Assembly (NCBI RefSeq): GCF_040438925.1
Contig: NZ_CP159258.1
Span: 4,106,001 to 4,170,000 of the forward strand
Direction of reading: 5' to 3'
From: Pseudomonas sp. MYb327
GTDB lineage: Bacteria; Pseudomonadota; Gammaproteobacteria; Pseudomonadales; Pseudomonadaceae
Length of the DNA: 64,000 nucleotides
Part shown: one piece after another, positions 52,744 through 60,036 of the stretch
Layout of the letters: every line of letters starts with the position of its first letter
Numbering within the stretch: the stretch's first letter is position 1
Program-made: the position numbers and the translations under genes
Notes under the pieces: model-generated
Databases searched by the model: none
The model's input: the letters and a program-made list of their open reading frames with translations, nothing else
What the model was told of the DNA's origin: nothing

Positions 52744-53996
52744 GCAACAAGGACAGATTTGCGGATCAGTGGACAAACCCAGTTACCCCGCTTCAAGTGG
52801 TTCCCTCTGTTTGGAAGGTCAACGCTGTCAGCGCAGCAAACATCAAGCCGGTGGCGATTCGCTGGCTATGGCCTGGCTGGTTGGCGAAGGGGAAGTTGCA
52901 CATCCTGGCTGGCGCTGGCGGTACCGGGAAAACCACGCTGCTGATTAGCTTAATCGCAACCATCACCACGGGCGGGCGGTGGCCAGACGGTGAAATTTGC
53001 CAGGAGCGCGGCAACGTCCTGATTTGGTCGAGCGAAGACGACCCGGCAGACACGCTGGTGCCGCGTTTGATCGCTGCTGGTGCTGACGTAAGCCGGGTGC
53101 ACATTATCCAAGGCCGCCTCAACGCCAAGGGTGAAGCTGACCCATTCGACCCATCGAACGATATCGGTTTGCTGCGTGACACCGTGCTCGAACTGGGCGG
53201 TGTGTCATTGCTGATGCTCGATCCGGTGGTCAGCGCCGTCAAAGGGGATATGCACAAGGCCAATGATGTTCGGCGCGGGCTGCAAGGTGTGGTGGATTTC
53301 GCCGAGGCCAATCTCTGTGCCGTAGTGGGAATTTCCCACTTCGCTAAAGGTGGCGCCGGTTCCTCGCCGGCGGATCGGGTAATCGGCTCCCAAGCATTCT
53401 CGGCGCTGGCGCGGACGGTGCTGGTGGCCGCCAAGCAACAAGACTCCGATGCCCGGGTGCTGGCGCGGGCCAAGTCCAATATCGGCACGGACGAGGGCGG
53501 CGTCTCTTACACGATTGAGCCCTGCACCATCGACGGCGACATTGAAACGACGCACGTTGCGTGGGGAGATCTGATCGAGGGCTCAGCCAGGGAGATTCTG
53601 GGGGACGTTGAGGGATCAGACGATGACACACGGATGGATGACGATGATCCATCAGAGGCACTGAAACGAATCCTCAAAGATGGGCCGATGACCGGCAAGC
53701 AAGTGAAAGGCTTGATGGCGGAAAACGGATACAGCGCGAAGCAGACTCGAACCGCTCGCGAAAAATTGTCAGTAGTGACAGCCAGAGAGGGTTTCGGAAA
53801 GGAGATTAAAACCCTTTGGTCGCTCCCACAGGCCACCGGTCCTTACTCGGCATTTCCTCCATTCGTGCCCTTGTGCCCTGACTCGTGCCCAGCCTTAGAC
53901 ATGGGCACGAATGGAGAAAAAGGGCACGAATGGGAGAAATCTGGCGATGGGGCACCAATGCCAAGCTTCGCAGAAGACGACGCGGAGGAAGTCTGA
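52740..53996 (+). CDS. RepA/DnaB-like replicative helicase (AAA/RecA-fold ATPase)
   Basis: 418 residues. Walker A GAGGTGKTT at 58-66; WSSEDDP at 97-102, as in RSF1010 RepA-type hexameric helicases; Walker B around Asp161 (LLMLDPVVSAV); motif H region GISHFAKGGAG. The C-terminal 45 residues (about 374-398) are encoded by the second GGGCACGAATG repeat cluster and look like a spacer (PFVPLCPDSC; TNGEKGHEWEK). Element replication helicase. Confidence 0.88.
   Translation: MSNKDRFADQWTNPVTPLQVVPSVWKVNAVSAANIKPVAIRWLWPGWLAKGKLHILAGAGGTGKTTLLISLIATITTGGRWPDGEICQERGNVLIWSSEDDPADTLVPRLIAAGADVSRVHIIQGRLNAKGEADPFDPSNDIGLLRDTVLELGGVSLLMLDPVVSAVKGDMHKANDVRRGLQGVVDFAEANLCAVVGISHFAKGGAGSSPADRVIGSQAFSALARTVLVAAKQQDSDARVLARAKSNIGTDEGGVSYTIEPCTIDGDIETTHVAWGDLIEGSAREILGDVEGSDDDTRMDDDDPSEALKRILKDGPMTGKQVKGLMAENGYSAKQTRTAREKLSVVTAREGFGKEIKTLWSLPQATGPYSAFPPFVPLCPDSCPALDMGTNGEKGHEWEKSGDGAPMPSFAEDDAEEV
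53860..53933. repeat. Iteron-like cluster 2 inside the helicase gene
   Basis: CATTCGTGCCC at 53860-53870, CTCGTGCCC ending 53890, then inverted GGGCACGAATGG at 53903-53914 and 53922-53933. Same unit and same inward-facing arrangement as at 51276-51349, though it lies in coding sequence. Confidence 0.6.
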
Positions 53997-54286
53997 TGGC
54001 CGCCCTCGCCTACCTGCTCAATCTTGGATTTTCGGCGAAATTGAGCGGAAAGCGTGTTCGGGTTTCGCCCGCAAGCAGGCTCAACGACCAGGTGCGGGCC
54101 TACATCAAGAATCACCGCCTCGAGCTGCTGGCTGAGCTGGCGTCGAATGATGGCATTGAGCGCCGTTGCCACTGGCAGGTCATGCGCTATGGCAAGCCGC
54201 TGTGCACGATGATCGGCGAGCCAATGACACGAGCGGAAGCCCTCGATGTGATCCGCTGGCGCTGGCCGGACGCTGACCTTGCATAG
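53996..54286 (+). CDS. TubC N-terminal docking-domain-like protein
   Basis: 96 residues from MAALAYLLNLGFSAKLSGKR (ATG overlapping the helicase stop). The first 45 residues (LNLGFSAKLSGKRVRVSPAS; YIKNHRLELLAEL) resemble the TubC docking fold often annotated on small Pseudomonas phage proteins. The C-terminal part has GKPLCTMIGEPMTRAEAL. Role unknown; end of the replication operon. Confidence 0.7.
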   Translation: MAALAYLLNLGFSAKLSGKRVRVSPASRLNDQVRAYIKNHRLELLAELASNDGIERRCHWQVMRYGKPLCTMIGEPMTRAEALDVIRWRWPDADLA

Positions 54287-55003
54287 CCCCCAGGGGGATG
54301 GAGCGGATCTGCGCCATCCCTATCACCGCCCGGGTGTCGTTGCGAGGAACGACACCCTCCATTGGAGGAAACCTCCATCAGGGGTGTCCTCAGTTTTGAG
54401 GTCTCCCACCACCGGTGAAAGACGCCGTTTTAACGTTAACGACCCGTTAGAGCAGCGTTATCCATCGTTGGAGATGCATCCAAAACTGGTGACATCTCTA
54501 TCGCTTGCTGGCGCTGGGCTGAAACACCAGCTCAGTAACGCTCGCACCGTTACCAATGCGTTAGCCGATGACCGAACCCATGAGTTTCAGGAGATGCCCT
54601 GAGATGTGAGGACATCTGCTCACATCTTGATGGCTCTGATTTGAGCGCATCAATTCCCTCAATTTGAGGAAATCGGGAAGCCCATTAGATCGGCAGAATT
54701 TTCTGCCTATCTGCTCACATCAAATTGAGGAATTAGATAAGCCGAGTTTTCGGCGCATCTCACAGGCTGGAGGGAGGTTGAAACAAGAACGCTGCATATC
54801 CGCTGTAGGCCACGACCTACAAGGGTTGCAGGCCGATAGCGAAACAACCATAGCGGAGGTGAGTTTAGCTAGATCGAACTGGGTAATTGCTACTTCACAC
54901 CTTGACCGGCTTTAGATCGGGAGATTCTGGTAATCAGCTACAGCCCACGGAATACGTGGCTTTGAGTGCTATTCCAAAAACAACCATACGCGAGGTTTCA
55001 AAA
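54287..55003. other. Gene-free, hairpin-rich stretch of the satellite
   Basis: 717 bases with no convincing ORF. Inverted repeats: GGGTGTCGTT/AACGACACCC (54332-54357, no T-tract), GGAGG/CCTCC (54364-54376), CCTCA/TGAGG (about 54389-54402), CCTCAATTTGAGG (54657-54669), GGCAGA/TCTGCC (54692-54707). CTGCTCACATC occurs twice, at 54616 and 54711. Probably the control region between the replication and capsid modules. Confidence 0.55.
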
Positions 55004-55375
55004 ATGAAACGCGACATAAAACTAATCCGCTCATTCGAGCGGTATCTGCGATCGGCCGGCGTTCCGCGTTCACTCGCCGTTCAATTTACAGGCTTGGTGC
55101 CGGATCACGTCGCGCGCCGGCTGTTGCCTTGGCACCTACGTTTCATGATTGCTTTGCGGGACTGGACCGCTAGAATAAGGTCATCGGAACGGCCAGTGGT
55201 CACCGATGCGACAACTCCAAAACCTAGGTCGGCGCGAGGCTGCCCTACGGTGAAAGAGGCCAGTTCCGGAGTGAATCCGGCGGGACGCGAAAGCAAACAA
55301 CAGCGCGAGAGACACGCACCCAGCGTGGACAAGGCGCGTCCCCCATTTCGGAATAAAGGTCATCATCATGCTTAA
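55004..55375 (+). CDS. Hypothetical protein upstream of capsid
   Basis: 123 residues from MKRDIKLIRSFERYLRSAGV; GAGG 8 bases upstream. The first 60 residues are helical and basic; the rest is low-complexity and charged (PKPRSARGCPTVKEASSG; RESKQQRERHAPS). No protease, portal or scaffold motif seen. Its stop overlaps the capsid start by 8 bases, so the two are coupled; a capsid-assembly role is only suggested by position. Confidence 0.55.
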   Translation: MKRDIKLIRSFERYLRSAGVPRSLAVQFTGLVPDHVARRLLPWHLRFMIALRDWTARIRSSERPVVTDATTPKPRSARGCPTVKEASSGVNPAGRESKQQRERHAPSVDKARPPFRNKGHHHA

Positions 55376-56558
55376 CGCTATGAGCAACAACGCCCGCCGT
55401 GAACTGAAAACCAAGAGCGGCGGCGATCAAATCGAGGACCTGATCCTCAAAGAGCTCCAGACCCGCGACGTTGAAATCAAGAATTTCAGCGAGAACGCAG
55501 TAAAAGAAATCACAGCCCTCAAAGACCGCCTGATTGACCTGGAGCAGAAAGGCCAGCGCCGTGGCGGCAACGCGCCAGCCGGTGGCGTTGACGCGGTCGG
55601 CAAGATGGCCGATGAGTTCACGAAGTCCGGCCAGTTCGCCGCAATGAAGTCTGGTGGCCCGACCACTGGCCGCGTCACCGTTGATAGTGTCAGCATCAAA
55701 GCGTTGACCAACGCCGGCCAGGGCATCACCGGATCCACCAGCTACTCCGCCACCGCCCAGCGTCAGCCAGGCCTGCACAACGATCCTCGCCGGGACCTCT
55801 CCCTGCTGGACTACCTGCCCTCCCTGCCCGCTACCACCAGCACTTTCGAGTATATGCAGCTCAAGGACTACGTGAACAACGCCACGGAGCAGGAGGAGGA
55901 AGGCCAGCAAAAGGCAGAAAGCAACATCGATGCCGAGCTGGAAACAGCGAACATTGCAACGATTGCCCACTTCACCCGGGCGTCCAAACAGGTGCTGGAC
56001 GATACGCCAGCTCTGGGCCAGCAGATCGGCAACCTGCTGGACTATGGCCTGCTGGAAAAACTGGAAGCTCGTTTGATTGCCGGCCCAGGCGGCAAAGGCA
56101 AAATCAAAGGCTTGATCGGTTACGCGGTACCACACGTTGTCGTCGGCACTCTGTTACCGGTTGATGCGATTGGCCAGGCAGTGACCGCAATGAAGACCAG
56201 CGGTTGGCAAGCCCGACTGATCATCATGAACCCAAACGATTGGTTCAACATTTCCAGCGAGCGCGATGCGGACGGCCAATATGTGCTGGGCTCCCCTCGT
56301 GATCCAGCGCCAGCGGTTCTGTGGGGTGTGCCGCTGATCACTTCGGGCTCGATGCCAGCCGGTACCGTACTGCTGCTGGATACCAGCCAGGTCGCGATGC
56401 TCGACCGCGAGCAACCAACCCTGATGCTGAGCCGCGAAGACGGCAACAACTTCACCAGCAACATGGTCACCTTGCTGGCAGAGCTTCGCGCTGGTCTGGC
56501 TGTGTTCTCCACCGGCGCCGTACGCTCGGTCGATATCACTCCTGCCGCTGGCGGCTGA
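55368..56558 (+). CDS. HK97-family phage major capsid protein
   Basis: 396 residues from ATG 55368 (or 392 from 55380). Residues about 15-65 form the charged coiled delta-type segment (ILKELQTRDVEIKNFSENAV), followed by an Ala/Gly linker and the HK97 fold: E-loop/N-arm (STFEYMQLKDYVNNA), P-domain spine helix (ARLIAGPGGKGKIKGL), A-domain (GSPRDPAPAVLWGVPLITSG). Normal length for the family. No maturation protease, portal, HNH or terminase gene adjoins it, unlike in phages and capsid-forming PICIs. Confidence 0.92.
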   Translation: MLNAMSNNARRELKTKSGGDQIEDLILKELQTRDVEIKNFSENAVKEITALKDRLIDLEQKGQRRGGNAPAGGVDAVGKMADEFTKSGQFAAMKSGGPTTGRVTVDSVSIKALTNAGQGITGSTSYSATAQRQPGLHNDPRRDLSLLDYLPSLPATTSTFEYMQLKDYVNNATEQEEEGQQKAESNIDAELETANIATIAHFTRASKQVLDDTPALGQQIGNLLDYGLLEKLEARLIAGPGGKGKIKGLIGYAVPHVVVGTLLPVDAIGQAVTAMKTSGWQARLIIMNPNDWFNISSERDADGQYVLGSPRDPAPAVLWGVPLITSGSMPAGTVLLLDTSQVAMLDREQPTLMLSREDGNNFTSNMVTLLAELRAGLAVFSTGAVRSVDITPAAGG

Positions 56559-56660
56559 TAGCACCTGGTGAAGCCTCGATCCTTATGCAGCAACTGCATT
56601 CGGATCGGGGCACTTACCACACCCCGTTGCCTGAGCTTCACACCACCGGTGGAGACATTA

Positions 56661-56885
56661 ATGAATAACCCTGCCTACGACTACACGCGTCCTCAGCGTG
56701 CTCCCTTCCCTACTGAGCTGGCATCCATGATTGCCCGAAAGGCTTCGATCATGGCGAGTCGACTGGAAGATCAAGCCATACGATCGATGGTGCGCGATGC
56801 ACAGCGCGCACTGGATCGAGGCGTTAAGGCAGAGGAAATAGCCCGAGAGATGGAGTTGACCGGGCAAAAAAGCAAAAACTTTTGA
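56661..56885 (+). CDS. Small hypothetical protein downstream of capsid
   Basis: 74 residues, helical and basic (NPAYDYTRPQRAPF; MIARKASIMASRLEDQAIRS). GGAG 8 bases before the ATG. No domain recognised. Confidence 0.6.
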   Translation: MNNPAYDYTRPQRAPFPTELASMIARKASIMASRLEDQAIRSMVRDAQRALDRGVKAEEIAREMELTGQKSKNF

Positions 56886-56935
56886 AAAAAACAGAACAAA
56901 TCAGGCGAAACGATGTGAATCAGCCTCCAGGACAG

Positions 56936-56980
56936 GGGGCGGGTCCAAAGTCTAGAGCCTTTCGCTTCTAGACCGCGCCC
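56936..56980 (+). other. Large hairpin between capsid and tail modules
   Basis: TCTAGA at 56951-56956 and 56967-56972 flanked by GGGCGGGTC and GACCGCGCCC, making a long GC-rich hairpin without a T-tract. Could be a processing or packaging signal, or a weak terminator. Confidence 0.4.
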
Positions 56981-57026
56981 TCAGCCTTTCTTTCACACCC
57001 GCGAAATTAAAAACTCAGGAGTGGCG

Positions 57027-57380
57027 ATGTCACCCCATCAAATCCAGTTCACCCAGGCTTGTAAAACCACGGACTTTGACGCTGACCCAATCACCATTGG
57101 CGGCTACATCGCCTGGCACGTTCAGCACCTTCGAGACGGCGAAAAGGTAGACATCGAAGGCCCGTTTTTCACCGAGGCCGAAGCCAGAATCTCCGCTGAC
57201 CTGATGCGCATCGAATATCCGGGCGCCCGCGCCTACCAGTCCGGATATTGCGCATCCTGGAACCCAGATGTGAATCGCGAAATAGCAATCCGAAACGAGG
57301 CCGTGGCCGCGCGCATGATTCTTGCGGGGCAACTCGGCATGGAAATTCCCACGGTAAGCGCCCCAGGCGCCCAGGAGTAG
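57027..57380 (+). CDS. Hypothetical phage-like protein
   Basis: 117 residues from MSPHQIQFTQACKTTDFD (AGGAG upstream; GTG 57021 also possible). Mixed alpha/beta, no domain named (GGYIAWHVQHLRDGEKVD; IAIRNEAVAARMILAGQLG). Precedes the tail assembly gene by 3 bases. Confidence 0.65.
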   Translation: MSPHQIQFTQACKTTDFDADPITIGGYIAWHVQHLRDGEKVDIEGPFFTEAEARISADLMRIEYPGARAYQSGYCASWNPDVNREIAIRNEAVAARMILAGQLGMEIPTVSAPGAQE

Positions 57381-57383
57381 ATC

Positions 57384-57968
57384 ATGGCCATGGCCATCAG
57401 TTACGGCAGCAAAACAAGAATCCTGCTCAGCGGATCGGCCGCAAAGCTCTTCGGCAGAGAGCATATTTACGAATTGTCTAGCGGCAGTACCCGTGAAGCT
57501 GTGAAGGCTATCGATGTAAACCATCCCGGTTTCGCGAAGTATCTTGCCAATGCCAAGGCCCGCGGACTGGAATTCGCCGTCTTCCGGAATCGTCGAAACA
57601 TCAGCGAGAAAGAACTGGGCCTGGGCAGAGCGAACGAGATTCGTATCGTCCCCGTGATACACGGCAGCAAGCGCGCCAGCATACTTCAAACCGTTCTCGG
57701 GGTGGTTCTGATTGCCGCGAGCTCAATCACGAACGGCGCGACCCTCGCACCTGGTATCGCAATGGTGGCCGGTGGCGTGATCCAGATGCTCAGCCCGCAG
57801 GCATCAGGCCTTAAGCAAAGCTCATCCCCCGAAAACGCACCGTCCTACGCCTTCGGTAGTGCCAAGAACACCACGGCCAGCGGTAACCCCATACCAATCT
57901 GCATTGGCGAGCGTCGATGGGGCGGCATCATCATTTCCGCTTCGATCTATGCTGAGGACAAGGTATAG
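57384..57968 (+). CDS. Lambda gpI-like tail assembly protein
   Basis: 194 residues, with clear likeness to the lambda tail-tip assembly protein I: N-terminal ubiquitin-like part (GREHIYELSSGSTREAVKAI), FAVFRNRRNI, a hydrophobic Gly/Ala stretch about 98-130, and the terminal PSYAFGSAKNTTASGNPIPI with IGERRWGGIIISASIY. In lambda it acts with K and J to start tail-tip assembly. No J, K, L, M or tape-measure gene is present here. AGGAG precedes the ATG. Confidence 0.88.
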   Translation: MAMAISYGSKTRILLSGSAAKLFGREHIYELSSGSTREAVKAIDVNHPGFAKYLANAKARGLEFAVFRNRRNISEKELGLGRANEIRIVPVIHGSKRASILQTVLGVVLIAASSITNGATLAPGIAMVAGGVIQMLSPQASGLKQSSSPENAPSYAFGSAKNTTASGNPIPICIGERRWGGIIISASIYAEDKV

Positions 57969-57983
57969 AGATGCAGAACAGCC

Positions 57984-58232
57984 ATGAAATTGATAACTCT
58001 CGAAGCGTGGGCATCCCGAAAATTCGAAACTGCCCCCAGCATGAACACGGTCAGGAGATGGGCCAGAGACGGGCTGCTCACCCCGCCTCCCACTAAGCAT
58101 GGGCGCAGCTATTACATTGACCCTGATGCACTCTATGTCCCACATAAGCGATGCCGAGTGCCGAACGGGAATCTTGTTGAAAGAATACGGATCGCAAGGC
58201 AAGGCTGCCGGAATACTACGAAAAAAACGTAG
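57984..58232 (+). CDS. xis: Lambda Xis-like excisionase
   Basis: 82 residues with a winged-HTH excisionase pattern (LITLEAWASRKFETAPSMNT; VRRWARDGLLTPPPTKHGRSY) and a basic tail. Directional factor for excision with the integrase at the other end. Located beside attR. Confidence 0.85.
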   Translation: MKLITLEAWASRKFETAPSMNTVRRWARDGLLTPPPTKHGRSYYIDPDALYVPHKRCRVPNGNLVERIRIARQGCRNTTKKT

Positions 58233-58352
58233 TTTGCGTATCTGTCTCTGACAGCTCATAACAGGTTGCGCACTGTAATACCCATTTGCTTGCGTAATAA
58301 TTCGGCGGCCGTACCAGCCTGGAGAGATACCGGAAAAGGCCACAGATTCAAA

Positions 58353-58373
58353 TGTGAGTAGGATTGTGAGTAG
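58353..58373. promoter_or_regulatory. Arm-type integrase sites at attR
   Basis: Two TGTGAGTAG copies with a 3-base gap, the same tandem unit as at 48833-48853, about 50 bases from the attR core. Confidence 0.65.
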
Positions 58374-58424
58374 CCAGCCACAACAAAAACTTGATAGCCT
58401 TTATCCACAAGCCCTGCAAGGCAA

Positions 58425-58448
58425 AGTTCGAGTCTCCCTCGGGCACCA
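58425..58448 (+). other. attR core (copy of the tRNA-Leu 3' end)
   Basis: Matches the tRNA T-arm to CCA with one G fewer (GGG for GGGG). Right boundary of the satellite. Confidence 0.9.
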
Positions 58449-58457
58449 AAATTAAGA

Positions 58458-58485
58458 AAGGTCTTGCTTAGCAAGGCCTTTTTTT
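58458..58485 (+). terminator. Original tRNA-Leu terminator
   Basis: AAGGTCTTGC-TTA-GCAAGGCCTT with one G-U and a T-run, 9 bases past the attR core; it would directly follow the tRNA if the element were excised. Confidence 0.85.
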
Positions 58486-58520
58486 CGCCTGCGATAAAGC
58501 GCCTGACACCCCACCGCCCT

Positions 58521-58548
58521 GTGTAGGAGCTGGCTTGAACTGCGATGC
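58521..58548. repeat. Degenerate REP
   Basis: TGTAGGAGCTGGCTTG with a damaged second arm; marks ordinary chromosome to the right of attR. Confidence 0.6.
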
Positions 58549-58611
58549 TTTTAATCCTGCCCTACAACGCCACCCGCACCGCCGGAACATTTCACAAGGA
58601 TTCCCCCCCCC

Positions 58612-58941
58612 ATGGAATTGCACCTGGAAACCGTCGCCCTCTTCTCCCTCAAACTGGCTTATGAATCGGAAGATTCAAGCCCGATCTTGCGTGACGATCT
58701 GGTCATGGGTGATTACCAGCGGGATGTGTTTGAGTTGTTGGTGCGGCGGGGGGATGTCGAGGCGATCCAGGCTAAGGTGGATGAGTGTGTCGGGTTAGCG
58801 CTGGAGGCGATTGGGGGTGTGGATAAGCCGTTGGGGCGGGAGCTGGGGAGGTTGGCAGGTGAATTTGGCAGCATTCAGACGATGGAGCAGCTTGATGCCC
58901 CGCTCGCTGCGCTCAAGGTTTATCTGAAAGAGATTCAGTGA
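58612..58941 (+). CDS. Conserved hypothetical protein
   Basis: 109 residues, acidic and helical (ETVALFSLKLAYESEDSSP; DVFELLVRRGDVEAIQAKVD; GRELGRLAGEF). No domain named. Chromosomal composition with a C-run just before the ATG. The ribosome-binding AAGGA is about 12 bases upstream. Confidence 0.7.
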   Translation: MELHLETVALFSLKLAYESEDSSPILRDDLVMGDYQRDVFELLVRRGDVEAIQAKVDECVGLALEAIGGVDKPLGRELGRLAGEFGSIQTMEQLDAPLAALKVYLKEIQ

Positions 58942-59436
58942 ACGAAGGTGGCCGAGATGAAAATTGGGAACGTACGAAAGCCAGACGGATGTTGGTCGCC
59001 ACGTCTTTGCTCATAAAAAACCCGCCTCGATTTCAGCCCTCGTTACGAAGCGCTGCGCCAATCTAAAGATCGGCAAGACGCAGATCGCACCAGTGGCTAC
59101 ATTGAACCAAAATCTAAGAAATTTGCTCAACCCGATATGGCGCTTCGCCACGACTTGAGTTTACTCTAGTCATACGGGCAACCCAAAAGGCGAAGCTTTA
59201 GCTTAATAGCATTTAGAAAACTAACTACCAGATTAAACTCAAACAAATCAAAACGCTCACAATCTACATTTGAATTTTCGGACAAATACAGTTAATCATG
59301 GATAGATCTCGACGGCAATTAAACCAATCAACTAACCCACCAAGGCATAAACCTTACTTGCCTTATCAATTTCACATACAAAAAAACAAACTGGGGGTGG
59401 CGTATTTCTAGCAAAAATTTAATACCATACGAAAAA
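58942..59436. other. Boundary region with sharp GC drop
   Basis: 495 bases without a convincing gene. To about 59160 it has chromosomal composition; from there it becomes strongly AT-rich, marking the left edge of the defence operon. No tRNA, att repeat or integrase remnant seen. No ACACAC tract occurs here. Confidence 0.6.
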
Positions 59437-60036
59437 TTGTATAATTCGGTGAGCCTCACCTCTGACTATCGATTTAATACTTATAGAAGATTAAATAGCT
59501 TAGAGGGAGCCTCCAATGTCGCCTTGATATTAGCCTCTACCGCACTAATCGTCGTATCATTTATCGTAGCCCTATACACTGGAAAACTTGGAAGAGAAGA
59601 AATATATATAACCATCGGCCAAAACTGCTTACCGATTATCATGTTAGCCCTATCTATCTTGGTTTCCGGAGCAAAATATGGTGCCCGATCAGAAAAAATC
59701 CACGACTGCGCTCAATCTCTTAATCACTTTAAGAAGCTTTTAAAGTTTGACATTGAAGATCACAACTTCTCACCTTCCTCTGATAACTTTAAAGAATACG
59801 CAAAACAATACGCCGAAATCATTGCAAAACATGAAAACCACAGCAAAGTAGACTTGAGCATCGAAAGTCTAAGAACAACAAAAAGCACTGGATTTTTGAA
59901 ATTACTGCTGGAACTTGCCGCCGGACTGATAGGCCGCGGACTACTGTACTATCTTTACATATCAATCTCTGTAATGTCTGTGTTCTGGATGCTCTTGGGA
60001 ATCTATCTAGCAATAAGAGGAGTAACACCTTGCTAG
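59437..60036 (+). CDS. SLATT-domain membrane protein (SLATT_5-like)
   Basis: 199 residues from a TTG at 59437 (start uncertain). Two close membrane helices near 28-47 and 60-78, then a charged helical domain with YAEIIAKHENHSKVD (125-139), and a third hydrophobic stretch 166-194. The two-helix plus YAEI..KHENH layout matches SLATT family 5, predicted pore-forming effectors associated with reverse transcriptases. No upstream ATG exists; a perfect TATAAT at 59440-59445 lies on the start itself, so the start could be GTG 59449. Its stop overlaps drt3a by 7 bases. Very low GC. Confidence 0.75.
   Translation: MYNSVSLTSDYRFNTYRRLNSLEGASNVALILASTALIVVSFIVALYTGKLGREEIYITIGQNCLPIIMLALSILVSGAKYGARSEKIHDCAQSLNHFKKLLKFDIEDHNFSPSSDNFKEYAKQYAEIIAKHENHSKVDLSIESLRTTKSTGFLKLLLELAAGLIGRGLLYYLYISISVMSVFWMLLGIYLAIRGVTPC

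Larger units (their letters stand above)
48636..58448 (+). mobile_element. P4-like satellite integrated at tRNA-Leu(CAA)
   Basis: About 9.7 kb between the tRNA 3' end (48696-48720) and its copy at 58425-58448. Order: integrase, cargo gene, alpA, iteron cluster, immunity-type RNA, short ORFs, CHC2 primase, RepA helicase, TubC-like protein, regulatory gap, unknown, HK97-type capsid, two unknowns, lambda gpI-like tail assembly protein, excisionase, attR. There is no terminase, portal, protease, tail tube, lysis or integrase-linked CI repressor, so it cannot be a complete phage. The integrase type, AlpA, RNA immunity and leuX-type site are those of P4-like satellites; the capsid and gpI genes are unusual additions. 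Confidence 0.85.

Noticed and set aside
48721..58448. Complete prophage.
   Set aside because: No portal, terminase, tail tube, tape measure, lysis genes or CI-type repressor; 9.7 kb is satellite-sized.
58964..59158. A 64-codon ORF left of the defence operon.
   Set aside because: No good ribosome-binding site, no recognisable domain, and composition changes mid-frame; probably chance.
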